Assembly: GCA_902802945.1 (NCBI GenBank)
Contig: CADCOC010000008.1
Span: forward strand, 1-54,280
DNA from: an uncultured bacterium
Lineage (GTDB): Bacteria > Verrucomicrobiota > Kiritimatiellia > RFP12 > UBA1067
Direction: 5' to 3'
Length of the DNA: 54,280 nt
Shown: piece after piece, positions 26,136-34,975 of the stretch
How positions within the stretch are numbered: position 1 is the first letter of the stretch
Layout: every line of letters starts with the position of its first letter
The notes under the pieces: generated by a model
What the model saw: only the letters and a program-made list of their open reading frames with translations
Told to the model about the DNA's origin: nothing
The model's database searches: none
Program-made: the position numbers and the translations under genes

Positions 26136-27488
26136 ATGGCAGAAGAAGAGAAAAGAGCAGATGTTGTGTTCGTGATCGACGCGAGCAACAGCATGAAACC
26201 GTGTTTCGACAAACTGAGGGCCTGCCTCAAGAGCTTCATCCAGCCGTTCCGCGAGGCGGGTTTCGACTCCCTGCGGCTCGGATTGCTGGCGTATAACGCA
26301 GGTCCCGACAACGGGCATTGGGTTTTCCGTAATGTGTGCGTCAACGGCGACAGGCCCGAGAACATGCAGCTGTTGTACAGCGATGACGAGGACGCGAAGG
26401 AGGCGCTCTTCACGCGTTCCGGAGATGGGTTCGTGGATGTTGACGGGTTCTGTCGGGTGCTTGACGGCATCACCTGTTGCGCGGACGAGAACTCGCCGCT
26501 GGCCCTTGACTGTGCGGCGGATTTCCCGTTTGAGCCGTTGGGTACGACGCGGCGCGTCATCGTGATGTTTACTGACGAGAAGTTTGAGACGGGCGTCCTC
26601 AAGAACGAGCCGATTGGCCGGAACTGCAATGTCTTTGCGCGCGTGATGGAGAAAATCCAGAAACGCCACATTCGGTTCTACCTTTTCGCACCGCGCTGTG
26701 AAGCCACTGTCATGATGTCGGATTATCCCCGCGTGTACTTAACGGAGGTCCCAGCGTTTGACGGCGAGACGGGAAGTGTCGATACGTGGAACCACATTGA
26801 TTTTAAAAAGGCGTTGGAGGGAATCGGGCGAAAGGTTTCCGACTCTGTTCTCCAGGTCGTTGACGAAGGTCCCTTCGATAAGGCCGTTTACGGGCAGGAT
26901 AAATGGCCACTTTCGGCCTGGGGTGCAACTGAATCCGGCGGAGGCGTGATTGACATCACCCATGTAAAGGAGGGATGTGCGCTCGACATGTCCGAGCCAT
27001 TGACGTGGATCAACGCCAAGTTGCATTGGCATACGCCGATAGATTTGGATCTGCATGCTTTTGTGAGGCGTAGGAGCGGAGACGTGTTACACGTCTATTA
27101 CTCGGACAAGAATCACCGATGGATCAACCTCGATAAGGATGCCGGCGTCGGAAACAAACTTGACACCCCTGAAGGTAACGACGAGAATATCAGATGTGAC
27201 AGGGTGGGACTGCAAAGCGAGGTAGAGCGAATATTGTTTGCCACTAAGATATATAACGAGGAGGGGTGTTTCTCGGATTATCATGGAAGCGTCGAAGTGA
27301 CTACGAGCAATCGCCGTCAGCAAATGATTCGCGTGAACATGGAGTCGTATGAGAATAAGACATGGTGTGTCATCGCGATGCTGGACAACAGCGATCCACG
27401 TGCGCCGAGAGTCTATCCGATCAACCAGGTGATGGCCGACGATCCGGACGTGAACGACCCGATATGGCAGAATGTCGGGCGCAATTGA
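26136..27488 (+). CDS. VWA (TerY-like) protein fused to a TerD-like domain
   Basis: 450 aa. The VWA domain (residues ~7-215) has MIDAS DASNSM at 15 and TRRVIVMFTDEKF. A GQDKW motif at ~253 is followed by a second domain, ~265-435. This has the hallmarks of the TerD/CABP calcium-binding family: LTWINAKLHW, IDLDLHAFV, an acidic GNDENIRCD, VERILFATKIYNE and a final TWCVIAML strand. In tellurite-resistance-type systems TerY (VWA) and TerD are separate proteins encoded together; here they are one chain. SD AAAGGAAAA precedes ATG 26136. Likely a cytoplasmic, metal-dependent scaffold for the kinase encoded next. Confidence 0.8.
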   Translation: MAEEEKRADVVFVIDASNSMKPCFDKLRACLKSFIQPFREAGFDSLRLGLLAYNAGPDNGHWVFRNVCVNGDRPENMQLLYSDDEDAKEALFTRSGDGFVDVDGFCRVLDGITCCADENSPLALDCAADFPFEPLGTTRRVIVMFTDEKFETGVLKNEPIGRNCNVFARVMEKIQKRHIRFYLFAPRCEATVMMSDYPRVYLTEVPAFDGETGSVDTWNHIDFKKALEGIGRKVSDSVLQVVDEGPFDKAVYGQDKWPLSAWGATESGGGVIDITHVKEGCALDMSEPLTWINAKLHWHTPIDLDLHAFVRRRSGDVLHVYYSDKNHRWINLDKDAGVGNKLDTPEGNDENIRCDRVGLQSEVERILFATKIYNEEGCFSDYHGSVEVTTSNRRQQMIRVNMESYENKTWCVIAMLDNSDPRAPRVYPINQVMADDPDVNDPIWQNVGRN

Positions 27489-27513
27489 GCATTTGCAGAA
27501 AGGAACTATCGAC

Positions 27514-29295
27514 ATGGCAGTAAATCCAATCAGCGCGATTTGGGATGAGGGTGATGTCTTTGAGGGGACGTATGATGGTCACGCATACCGTTTTCAGACG
27601 ATGCGAGATGGGGAGGAGGGGGCTGGATCAATATATGGCCCGGCAATGGATCTTGTCGCAAACAGAAAGGTGTTCCTAAAGAAGTACATCGATCCTGCGC
27701 CGAGAACCGAATGGCTACCCCAATTCATCGACTATCATCGAAAATTGCGCGACAGGATTGCCGCTTCCAATGCCGCCCAGCAGTTAGTCGTCAGCATGGA
27801 TTTCTTCCAGGACGAGCGGAATCGCTTCTGGCAGGTCATCGAATTCGTGGATAACAGCCGAGACCTCAAGAGCTACCTGCAATCGAGTGATACCAGATGG
27901 GAACAGCGCGTCAAGTTCGCAAGGGTGTTCATGTTCGCGATGAGGGCGCTACACGAAGACCTCAAGCTCGTTCACGGCGACCTGAAACCTGCCAACTTGC
28001 TCTTGATCCCGCAAGGAGACAATTTTCGCATCAAGCTCATAGACTTTGACCGCCCTGTTTTCCTCGACGAGCGTGAAATTCCCTGGGCGGCCACCGATGG
28101 TTATCTGGGTTCGCCGGGCTATTTCTCCCCGGAACATCTCAAGCGTCAGCGCCCGACGGACAAGTCGGACGTCTTTACCTGCGGCATCATCCTCTATCAA
28201 CTCCTGTGTCGGCAGGGGCATCCGTTCTCCGGTGAGACAATTCCCGCCGACTATAACGGGCAGGCCGTGCCGGAACCGGAATTCTGGGGGAGTTTCGGAA
28301 CCCCGGAACAAGATTCCGAGATCGCCCGGATCCTGCGCGCGACGCTCGATCCCGATCCGGCGAGACGTCCAACTTCGGCGGAGGTACACCAGGCGCTTAT
28401 CGCGCAACCGATTCCCGTCGGCATTTCGGGAACCACTGGGGAGGGTGACCCGCCCCCTTTTGTCATTCCGCCTCAGTTGCAGGAGGAGAGTCAACGCGGG
28501 GCGGCAGACATCGTGTTTCTTCTCGACTCAACCGGGTCGATGGGGCCGTGCATCAAAGCGCTGAAAGAGCACATTCATTCATTCATTCACTCTTTGGTTA
28601 CGGGAAGTTCTGAGGCGAAAGTGGCTCCGGTTCCCGATTGGCGTGCGCGGGTGGTGGGGTATCGGAATTTCGCCGACTGCAACGCCAGCAATAATGCGGA
28701 GCGTTGGTATCGAAAGCTTGGCGGCGGTGGCTGGCTACTCAACAATCCATTTACGCGCGATGAGGCGGAGCTTCACCGCCAGCTTGATTCGCTCAAGGCG
28801 TTTGGAGGAGGTTCGGGGGCGCAAGAATCGCTTCTGGACGCCCTGATGCTGGTTCTGAAGTCTGGTTTCGTTTCAAGGACACAGTCCGCCGCAGGCGACG
28901 CTCTGTCGCCATATCGTTGGCGCACGAATGGCGTTGGGCGCGTGGTAATCGTATTCACGGATGCCGGATACATCCCTGAAATGCAGTATGACTTTTCACG
29001 GACGCGATTCGAGGAGAAGGAGGTCTATCCGTTTGATCTTGTCGGCGGCGGTCTCGACGAGTTGCAGAATGAAATCGACGCGGGGATTTTCAAGCTCTAC
29101 GTGTTTGCCCCCGTCATCAAAGACTACACAGAACTTGGAGACATTCCAAAAGTGATAATCATGTCGAGTGGAGACGAAGGAGGCGGATTCATGAAAACCA
29201 TTGAAAATGAAAGTGGGTTCACTCGCCTTATTGAATACATCGTGAAGGGCGTGAGCATCTCTTCAAGCGAATTTCGTGAAATGCCAATGGAGTGA
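27514..29295 (+). CDS. Ser/Thr protein kinase fused to a VWA domain
   Basis: 593 aa. The kinase domain spans residues ~20-290: VFLKKY, catalytic loop VHGDLKPAN with Asp156, DFD with Asp177, GSPGYFSPEH and KSDVFTCGIILYQLL. All metal and catalytic residues are present, but HRD is HGD, so it is a non-RD-type kinase. After a Pro-rich linker comes a VWA domain with MIDAS DSTGSM at 338 and GRVVIVFTDAGY. This combines two members of the TerY-P triad (VWA and kinase) in one chain. Start chosen at ATG 27514, 9 nt after GAAAGGA; the preceding gene ends 25 nt upstream. Confidence 0.87.
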   Translation: MAVNPISAIWDEGDVFEGTYDGHAYRFQTMRDGEEGAGSIYGPAMDLVANRKVFLKKYIDPAPRTEWLPQFIDYHRKLRDRIAASNAAQQLVVSMDFFQDERNRFWQVIEFVDNSRDLKSYLQSSDTRWEQRVKFARVFMFAMRALHEDLKLVHGDLKPANLLLIPQGDNFRIKLIDFDRPVFLDEREIPWAATDGYLGSPGYFSPEHLKRQRPTDKSDVFTCGIILYQLLCRQGHPFSGETIPADYNGQAVPEPEFWGSFGTPEQDSEIARILRATLDPDPARRPTSAEVHQALIAQPIPVGISGTTGEGDPPPFVIPPQLQEESQRGAADIVFLLDSTGSMGPCIKALKEHIHSFIHSLVTGSSEAKVAPVPDWRARVVGYRNFADCNASNNAERWYRKLGGGGWLLNNPFTRDEAELHRQLDSLKAFGGGSGAQESLLDALMLVLKSGFVSRTQSAAGDALSPYRWRTNGVGRVVIVFTDAGYIPEMQYDFSRTRFEEKEVYPFDLVGGGLDELQNEIDAGIFKLYVFAPVIKDYTELGDIPKVIIMSSGDEGGGFMKTIENESGFTRLIEYIVKGVSISSSEFREMPME

Positions 29296-29299
29296 CGTC

Positions 29300-29728
29300 A
29301 TGAGCTGGATATGTCCTAATCCCGAATGCAGTTTTGAGAATTCTGATGACGTGATCGTTTGCCCTTGCGACGGCACTTACCGTCGTACCAGATTGGTACT
29401 CTCTACTCCGGAAGGCGGCTCGTGGCGTACCGCCATTACCATGGATGTCACAAGGCGTGCGTATGGGCGGCTCTATCCCGGCGTTGAGCATCAGTATGTC
29501 CCGCACAACGAAGGTGCACACCCGTTTTCCGTAGTAAAGGCGGCGAATGGCGCTTGGCAGCTCGTTGCCAATGCTTCGTGCCCCATCCGCACCGTGTTGA
29601 ACACGGTGCCTTGCGAAGGTGGGCGTGCCTATCCCCTCAAGCCCGGCGACGAGATTGCCATCGCGCCGGCGTCAAATCCGGCCAGCCTTTATGCGCCGCT
29701 TAGAGTTTCATTCGTCCCCGTCGAATAA
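29300..29728 (+). CDS. Zinc-ribbon protein with FHA-like phosphopeptide-binding domain
   Basis: 142 aa. The N-terminus MSWICPNPECSF...VCPC is a zinc ribbon (C-x4-C...C-x-C). Residues ~45-140 have the strand pattern and key turns of a divergent FHA domain (RLYPG..., HPFSVVKAANGAWQL, LNTVPCEGGRAYPLKPGDEIAI), especially the L-x-x-GD-x-I strand. FHA domains read phosphothreonine, which fits a position between a kinase-VWA gene and a phosphatase gene. FHA assignment is from pattern only; the canonical Arg/Ser/Asn positions are not all clear. Confidence 0.65.
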   Translation: MSWICPNPECSFENSDDVIVCPCDGTYRRTRLVLSTPEGGSWRTAITMDVTRRAYGRLYPGVEHQYVPHNEGAHPFSVVKAANGAWQLVANASCPIRTVLNTVPCEGGRAYPLKPGDEIAIAPASNPASLYAPLRVSFVPVE

Positions 29729-29740
29729 AAGGAGTGCTAA

Positions 29741-31801
29741 ATGAATCGAGCTGAATTGAGGTCTCGCTGGGACCGATACTCCCGCAATTTCGTGCCTGAA
29801 AAGCCAAGCGGATTCTCTCCGGAGGAGTACGTTCTGGACTCAGAGGCTGTCGCCCATCAGGCAGAACTGGAAACGCAGCTTGCTCCCGACGACTGTCTTG
29901 TTCGTCTTGGCTTTCACTGCGGGGGCGATGACCGCGGCATGGGGACGCTGGAACGCCCGCGCGGGAAACTGAAAGAGCTAACTCGTTTTTTGCAGGGCAA
30001 GGACATCCCGATGGCCTTCAAATACAAACTGGGCAGCGGGGCGGATCTGCATGTCGTTCGTGAAGCCTCCGCAATCGCCGACCGCGACATCTGGTTCATC
30101 GGCGACGTCCACGGGGATATGCTGGCGCTTCGCGCCGCGCGTGCATTCATCAACAGCAACTCGACCCGGCGCCCCGTCTATGTTTTTCTTGGCGACCTTT
30201 TTGACCGCAACCCTTTTGGATTGAACGTGTTGATGGAGGTCGTTGAGATGCTGAGGGATGAACCGGAGTCGGTGTTTCTTCTCGCCGGGAACCACGACGA
30301 CGGCCTCGACTGTTCCAACGGGCGGTTCTTCTCCCGGATCCAGCCACATCAGTTCGCAGACGAGCTGAATGAGCTGGAAGACGACGACGTGGCGGAATTC
30401 GTGAAGGCGTTCATACGCATCGTGAAGACGCTTCCGGTCGGGCTTCTTCTTCCCAACGGATTGCTTGCGATACACGGAGGCGTCCCTTCCCGTCCTGAGC
30501 GGAGCGTGAAGAACATCTGGGAAGGACGGGATGTGAGTGGAATCTTCCGGTACATCCATGAAAGACGTTCCGAATTCCTCGTCAATCGCATCCAGAAAGA
30601 TGCCCTGACCGGGTCGAAGATGTCACCCGAATACAGTTGGCTCGAATTGGTCAATTTCAGCGAAGCCGTGGAGAAGGCGTACGAAGTTCCCGTCAAGTCG
30701 GTTGTGAGGGGCCATGACCATTGCGACCTCTGCAGGCATGAGTGGGGGCGGTCTGATTTTAAGGGCAATGACAATTGTCCGCCAGCAAAGGCGGCGCGCG
30801 TTCGCGATGCGCTCACGATGACCTCTATGGTCATGATGGACAGTGTGGAAAAGACGCTATCCGGATTTTTGCACAAGAAGTTCTCCTATCCGACCATTGC
30901 CAGATATGACGCGGATGGTACGGTGCCGCAGGTGTTTACGCTGATGTTTGCAGATGACCAGGCTGCAGGATATGTCGCCGCCGCCAAGAGAGTGTGCGAC
31001 ATCGAACATGCGCGGGCGCTAGAAAGGCGAAGGCCAAAAATCGAACGGGAATTGAAGCAGGCAGAAGCCGAATGTGAGAAGATGACTCTGGCGATTCGGT
31101 CGCAGGTGACTGAATTGGAGGCAGACAAAACGAAACAGGTCGAAGCCGTTAAAACGCAGAAGGCGTGGGACGAAAAGGTCAACGTGCTGAAAGCGGAAAA
31201 GGAGAAGCACGACCGGGGGGGGGCAGAGCTCGAGAAAGGCGCTGAGAAGTTGCAGACGGAACTTGCGCGGCGTGAGCGCGAGAAGAATGAGCCGACACGG
31301 GATGTTGCCGCCAAGCGAAAAGACGGAGCCGCCCAGAAGAAAGATTTCGAACCGACAGTTTCGGAAGCTTTTGAGGCTGTTGAGCGTAGAAAAGCCGCAG
31401 AGCAGGAGAATGCAAGTACACCGCCAGATAAAGGAGAGTATGACGAGTGGGACGGGGACTTCGTTGACAATTTACTCAAAGTGACGAGGAAGTTCTTGAA
31501 TTGGCTCTTGCGAAGTAGCGATGAGGGATTGCGGAAGAAACAGCAGGAGCTCGCGGCGGACATCGCAGACGAGAAGGCAGAATGTGCCCGATTGGAAAAA
31601 GAGATCGAGAAGGCCGAGGCGAGTTTGTCGAAGGCGAGCCAGGCTGTTGCGGACTGGCAAAAGCGTCTCGATGGTCGGCAATCCCAGATTGACGACAGCA
31701 ATAGGCGTCTTAGCGAGCAGCGCGCACATGTGGAAAAATGCAAGGCAGAAGTTGAACGATGCCAGAAGGCCACTGAATTCTTGAAAGGAGTAGGAAAATG
31801 A
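29741..31801 (+). CDS. PPP-family Ser/Thr phosphatase with long coiled-coil C-terminus
   Basis: 686 aa. The phosphatase motifs are all present: GDVHGD at residue 121, GDLFDRN at 151, GNHDDG at 183, HGGVPS at 245 and RGHDH at 323. This is a PPP-type metal-dependent Ser/Thr phosphatase rather than a PP2C. From ~425 to the end there are two charged coiled coils (ELKQAEAECEKMTL..., KKQQELAADIADEKAE...) separated by a Pro/Gly break near 575. It presumably reverses phosphorylation by the operon kinase, while the coiled coils tether it to a scaffold. It overlaps the next gene by 4 nt. Confidence 0.87.
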   Translation: MNRAELRSRWDRYSRNFVPEKPSGFSPEEYVLDSEAVAHQAELETQLAPDDCLVRLGFHCGGDDRGMGTLERPRGKLKELTRFLQGKDIPMAFKYKLGSGADLHVVREASAIADRDIWFIGDVHGDMLALRAARAFINSNSTRRPVYVFLGDLFDRNPFGLNVLMEVVEMLRDEPESVFLLAGNHDDGLDCSNGRFFSRIQPHQFADELNELEDDDVAEFVKAFIRIVKTLPVGLLLPNGLLAIHGGVPSRPERSVKNIWEGRDVSGIFRYIHERRSEFLVNRIQKDALTGSKMSPEYSWLELVNFSEAVEKAYEVPVKSVVRGHDHCDLCRHEWGRSDFKGNDNCPPAKAARVRDALTMTSMVMMDSVEKTLSGFLHKKFSYPTIARYDADGTVPQVFTLMFADDQAAGYVAAAKRVCDIEHARALERRRPKIERELKQAEAECEKMTLAIRSQVTELEADKTKQVEAVKTQKAWDEKVNVLKAEKEKHDRGGAELEKGAEKLQTELARREREKNEPTRDVAAKRKDGAAQKKDFEPTVSEAFEAVERRKAAEQENASTPPDKGEYDEWDGDFVDNLLKVTRKFLNWLLRSSDEGLRKKQQELAADIADEKAECARLEKEIEKAEASLSKASQAVADWQKRLDGRQSQIDDSNRRLSEQRAHVEKCKAEVERCQKATEFLKGVGK

Positions 31802-32703
31802 GCATGAACATGCTTCAGCGTGAACCGCGAGATCGGATATTCCGTTCATTTGACGAGGCAAACTACTTTTACAGGGATCGACTTGTCCGCCGCATTCAGG
31901 ATGAATTGGGCAAAGCCGCGCAAAATGGTGATGAAAAAGCCGAAGTCGACCTGTACAAAAGTCTGTACGACGCAATTGCGGTCGAGCTTCCGGAAAAAGA
32001 CCAACATTCGTTTTTTGACGAGTGCTTTCGGCCGTTGAAGGATGTCCTGGATTCCAAAGACGGGCGCGGACATGCCGCACAGGTGCTTGGAGATCACTGT
32101 TTTAAGATGCACTGGGAAGGCGCAGAGGAGCTCTACCGCGAGGCGCTTGTGCTTGGGACGGAGGATGTGCTCGACAACAATGCAGTGCTTGCGAGTTATC
32201 CGGCACTGATATATCATTGGCTAGATATTCAGATCAATGGAGCGCCTCCAAGTGATCGGGTCAGGGCGTTCGTTGCGGACCATGTGATTGAACTTCTTGA
32301 GCACGAGTTTCAGAATGTGGAGGGGGGATATGCATCGGTCGGGCCCCAAGACAAGAAACTTGTGGACGAAGCCGTCGCCGAATGGCGCGCCGCCGCAGAG
32401 TCGACACTTCCGGCGCGCCTGTTGTCCCGTGCGCGGATGTTGGCCCTTTGCCAATGGATCGCGGTCAATCAGAAGCAGAGTCTTGATCTGCACAGGGCGC
32501 TGTTGATGGCGACTCCGCATTCCGAATGCGCGGTGCCATTCCTGCTCTATGCGAATCGCGTTGCAGAAGATGAAAGATGCGGCGTGTTGCGGAAATGGCT
32601 TCCCGTACTTCTGGGATGTTCGTCCGACGACTGGGATGTTTGGGTCGGAACACGCGATGCGGCACGTCTTGGCGCGCTTGTTTTGGATGCCTGCGGCAGA
32701 TGA
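31798..32703 (+). CDS. Helical protein of unknown function in the signalling operon
   Basis: 301 aa, start ATG 31798 within the ATGA overlap with the phosphatase gene. Predicted mostly alpha-helical, with TPR-like spacing in places (YREALVLGTEDVLDNNAVLASYPALIYHWL) but no clear repeat. No signal or membrane segment. It overlaps the SUMF1-like gene by 4 nt, so it is part of a continuous translationally coupled block from 29741 to 34933. Not recognised. Confidence 0.7.
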   Translation: MSMNMLQREPRDRIFRSFDEANYFYRDRLVRRIQDELGKAAQNGDEKAEVDLYKSLYDAIAVELPEKDQHSFFDECFRPLKDVLDSKDGRGHAAQVLGDHCFKMHWEGAEELYREALVLGTEDVLDNNAVLASYPALIYHWLDIQINGAPPSDRVRAFVADHVIELLEHEFQNVEGGYASVGPQDKKLVDEAVAEWRAAAESTLPARLLSRARMLALCQWIAVNQKQSLDLHRALLMATPHSECAVPFLLYANRVAEDERCGVLRKWLPVLLGCSSDDWDVWVGTRDAARLGALVLDACGR

Positions 32704-33389
32704 AAGAGATCGCCCCCTATACACGTGATTTCGTTTTCGTCTGCCCAGACGATAACTGTGGATACCGGGTAAACGGTGAGACCGCACCGGATAGGTGTCC
32801 GGCTTGCGGGACGCGTAACCCGGTGATGGCGCCTGGGAGCCGTGGACCTCTAGACGAGTTTCTCCGAAGTGACTTTGTCGAGGTGCCGGGCGCTGATTGC
32901 ATTATGGCGACGATTCCAGTTCCGCAGATCGTCTGGCGCCTGGTCATGGGGCACTTGGAAACCCCATTTCTTGGAGATTATCTCCCCGTGGTTTCCGTGA
33001 GCTGGAAAGACTGCGTTGAATTCTTGTCCCGCTTGAACACGCTCCCGGAGGCGACAGCGACGGGATTGTCCTTCCGCCTGCCGACCGCTGCCGAGTGGAA
33101 GTCGGTCGCAAAGCGGGGACGGCGCAAGTTTGAGGAACTGGCCTGGTACTGGGACAACAGTGGATCCGTTCCGCATCCGGTCAGGGAAAAGACTTCGATT
33201 CGGCCCGGCTTTTACGATTTGTTCGGGAACGTGTGGGAATGGTGTTCCGACGGTGATGAGACCGGGAATGTGTGCCTTGGCGGGTGCTGGTGCTGCGACG
33301 AGGCGGGATGCATGGAAGAGGAACGCTGGCCGGCGGATACAAGGTGTAGTTTCATCGGCTTTCGCCTTTGCGCGGAGAGGAATGCATGA
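32700..33389 (+). CDS. Zinc-ribbon protein with SUMF1/formylglycine-generating-enzyme-like domain
   Basis: 229 aa. The N-terminal zinc ribbon is VCPDDNCGYRVN...CPACG, similar to that of the 29300 protein. Residues ~55-225 carry the SUMF1/C-type-lectin-like pattern: PVVSVSWKDCVEFLSRLN, SFRLPTAAEWKSVA, YDLFGNVWEWCSD, LGGCW and IGFRLCAE. Some family members oxidise Cys to formylglycine; many others are binding modules. I cannot show catalytic residues. In this operon it may act as a ligand-binding sensor. ATG 32700 overlaps the previous stop. Confidence 0.8.
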   Translation: MKEIAPYTRDFVFVCPDDNCGYRVNGETAPDRCPACGTRNPVMAPGSRGPLDEFLRSDFVEVPGADCIMATIPVPQIVWRLVMGHLETPFLGDYLPVVSVSWKDCVEFLSRLNTLPEATATGLSFRLPTAAEWKSVAKRGRRKFEELAWYWDNSGSVPHPVREKTSIRPGFYDLFGNVWEWCSDGDETGNVCLGGCWCCDEAGCMEEERWPADTRCSFIGFRLCAERNA

Positions 33390-34933
33390 CAGAGCCACCT
33401 AGCAGAATACAGGGGGGCGTCTTTATCTGGACATGCGCCCTGTTCGCCGTGTCGAGTGCCATCGCAGTCGTTTTCCGGTCATACGAAGGGTTCTGGGAGT
33501 TCTTTGCGACATGCCTTCTGGCGGCCGGAATCGCCTGCTCGGCCTATTACCTGGTGAAGATGTTGATTTGCAAACGGGCTGGGTCCCTAGACGGTGAGAG
33601 GGGGCCATTGGTCGGTTTGGTGAGCATGGGGGTGTCGGTGTTCGTAATCGGCTATTACACGCAGCTGAGGGCACATCCAGATCAACCTCCCTACGTCTGG
33701 GCCCTCTTTGCATGGGGCATCGGCGCTCTTGCCATGACGGTGCTACTCCTGTTGGTAGGTCGCGGATTGAACCTATACGATCATGGATTGCGCAGAGAAG
33801 GCGTCCTTGCCGAATGGAACGGCATGACCGACCAGGCGCAGACCGCGGTTCTCGTCATGGAAGCGGTCCCGGCGCTCGTTGCGATAGTCGCCGTTTGCGA
33901 CGTCCTTGCCTACGGAATGAGTTTGAAGGTGTGGATGATCGTCGGCAATCTATTTTTTATGACAGGATTGATGCTGTCGCTTTTTGCCTGGTGTCGACGG
34001 GTGATCCTGGATGCCGCCGTCCTGAAATTGTCAGAAAAAGCGATTGGACGGTATGTCCCCCGTACGCCATGCGCGATCTGGCGGAATTCCCTTACGTTGC
34101 AGGAGTTTTTCGCGGCACTTACGGCAAGTGGCGTCGTGGCTGCGATTTTTGTATTCTGTCCACGGCTTCTGCGAGATCCCGTTTCGTATCTGTCGTTCAC
34201 GTCGGCCGGCGTATTCGTGGGATTTTCGGTCCTTATCCTCATTTGGCATTTTGACCGCAGCCATCTTGCCGACCTCCTTTGCGGGCAATGGAGGAAGGAA
34301 AAGATCCTTTTATTGCAGACGGGGCACGAGGAGTCTGTCAAACGCCATCGGGCGGCCGTCAGGGAGCGTGTCCTTGATTCCTTCCGTGCGAATGCAGGCG
34401 CGAATTGGGACGACATGACGGTCATCAAGGGAGTAGCGGAACGCGTCAGGAAGTTTCTGAACCTGAAGTTCTGCGAAGACGGGAGGATGAAATACGTTTC
34501 CCGGTGTGCGTTTCCAGACAGGATCGAAGTTCTTCTGCAGGTCGTCGGAGAGTTGTTCGACAGCGGTTTCTGCACGCTTCCAGAAGCCGGGGGCTCGGAA
34601 ATCTATGAAAGAATGACGAACGAACTGCTTTTCGCGAAGTCTTCGGAGATGGAGGCGGGACGCACGGACGGCGACTTGTCGGCAATCGAGGCCGACGCGA
34701 AGACTTGTTTCGATGAGCTGTCTGCGGAGATTGCCAGGTCCGGTATCCGGCCGAGATGCCGTCTGAGCCTCGATTTCAGGGAAGGATCGCGCATTTGCGG
34801 GTTCGAGGTCGAGATGGACGAGAGCGGAGCGGCCACCATCTCCGATGCGCGGGCGAAAGGAGGCGCTGTCTTGCGAAAATGCACCGAGGACGATTTGGGC
34901 AAAGTATTGGAACTTGAACTGGCCTCCTTGTGA
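33386..34933 (+). CDS. Eight-helix membrane protein with cytoplasmic C-terminal domain
   Basis: 515 aa from ATG 33386 (ATGA overlap). About eight hydrophobic segments fall in the first ~300 residues (for example VFIWTCALFAVSSAIAVVF, WALFAWGIGALAMTVLLLL, VMEAVPALVAIVAVCDVLAY). A ~220-residue soluble C-terminal part follows, rich in charged helices. No transporter signature recognised. With the RCK/RyR protein encoded next it would form the membrane end of the system, either as effector or as sensor. Confidence 0.7.
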   Translation: MTEPPSRIQGGVFIWTCALFAVSSAIAVVFRSYEGFWEFFATCLLAAGIACSAYYLVKMLICKRAGSLDGERGPLVGLVSMGVSVFVIGYYTQLRAHPDQPPYVWALFAWGIGALAMTVLLLLVGRGLNLYDHGLRREGVLAEWNGMTDQAQTAVLVMEAVPALVAIVAVCDVLAYGMSLKVWMIVGNLFFMTGLMLSLFAWCRRVILDAAVLKLSEKAIGRYVPRTPCAIWRNSLTLQEFFAALTASGVVAAIFVFCPRLLRDPVSYLSFTSAGVFVGFSVLILIWHFDRSHLADLLCGQWRKEKILLLQTGHEESVKRHRAAVRERVLDSFRANAGANWDDMTVIKGVAERVRKFLNLKFCEDGRMKYVSRCAFPDRIEVLLQVVGELFDSGFCTLPEAGGSEIYERMTNELLFAKSSEMEAGRTDGDLSAIEADAKTCFDELSAEIARSGIRPRCRLSLDFREGSRICGFEVEMDESGAATISDARAKGGAVLRKCTEDDLGKVLELELASL

Positions 34934-34975
34934 ACGTCCGCCGCATCTCGTCGTCCGCGATTGTGAAAGGGAAGA

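Noticed and set aside
32700..33389. Diversity-generating retroelement target (SUMF1/C-type lectin fold)
   Set aside because: No reverse transcriptase, template repeat or adenine-substituted variable repeat is seen in the window.
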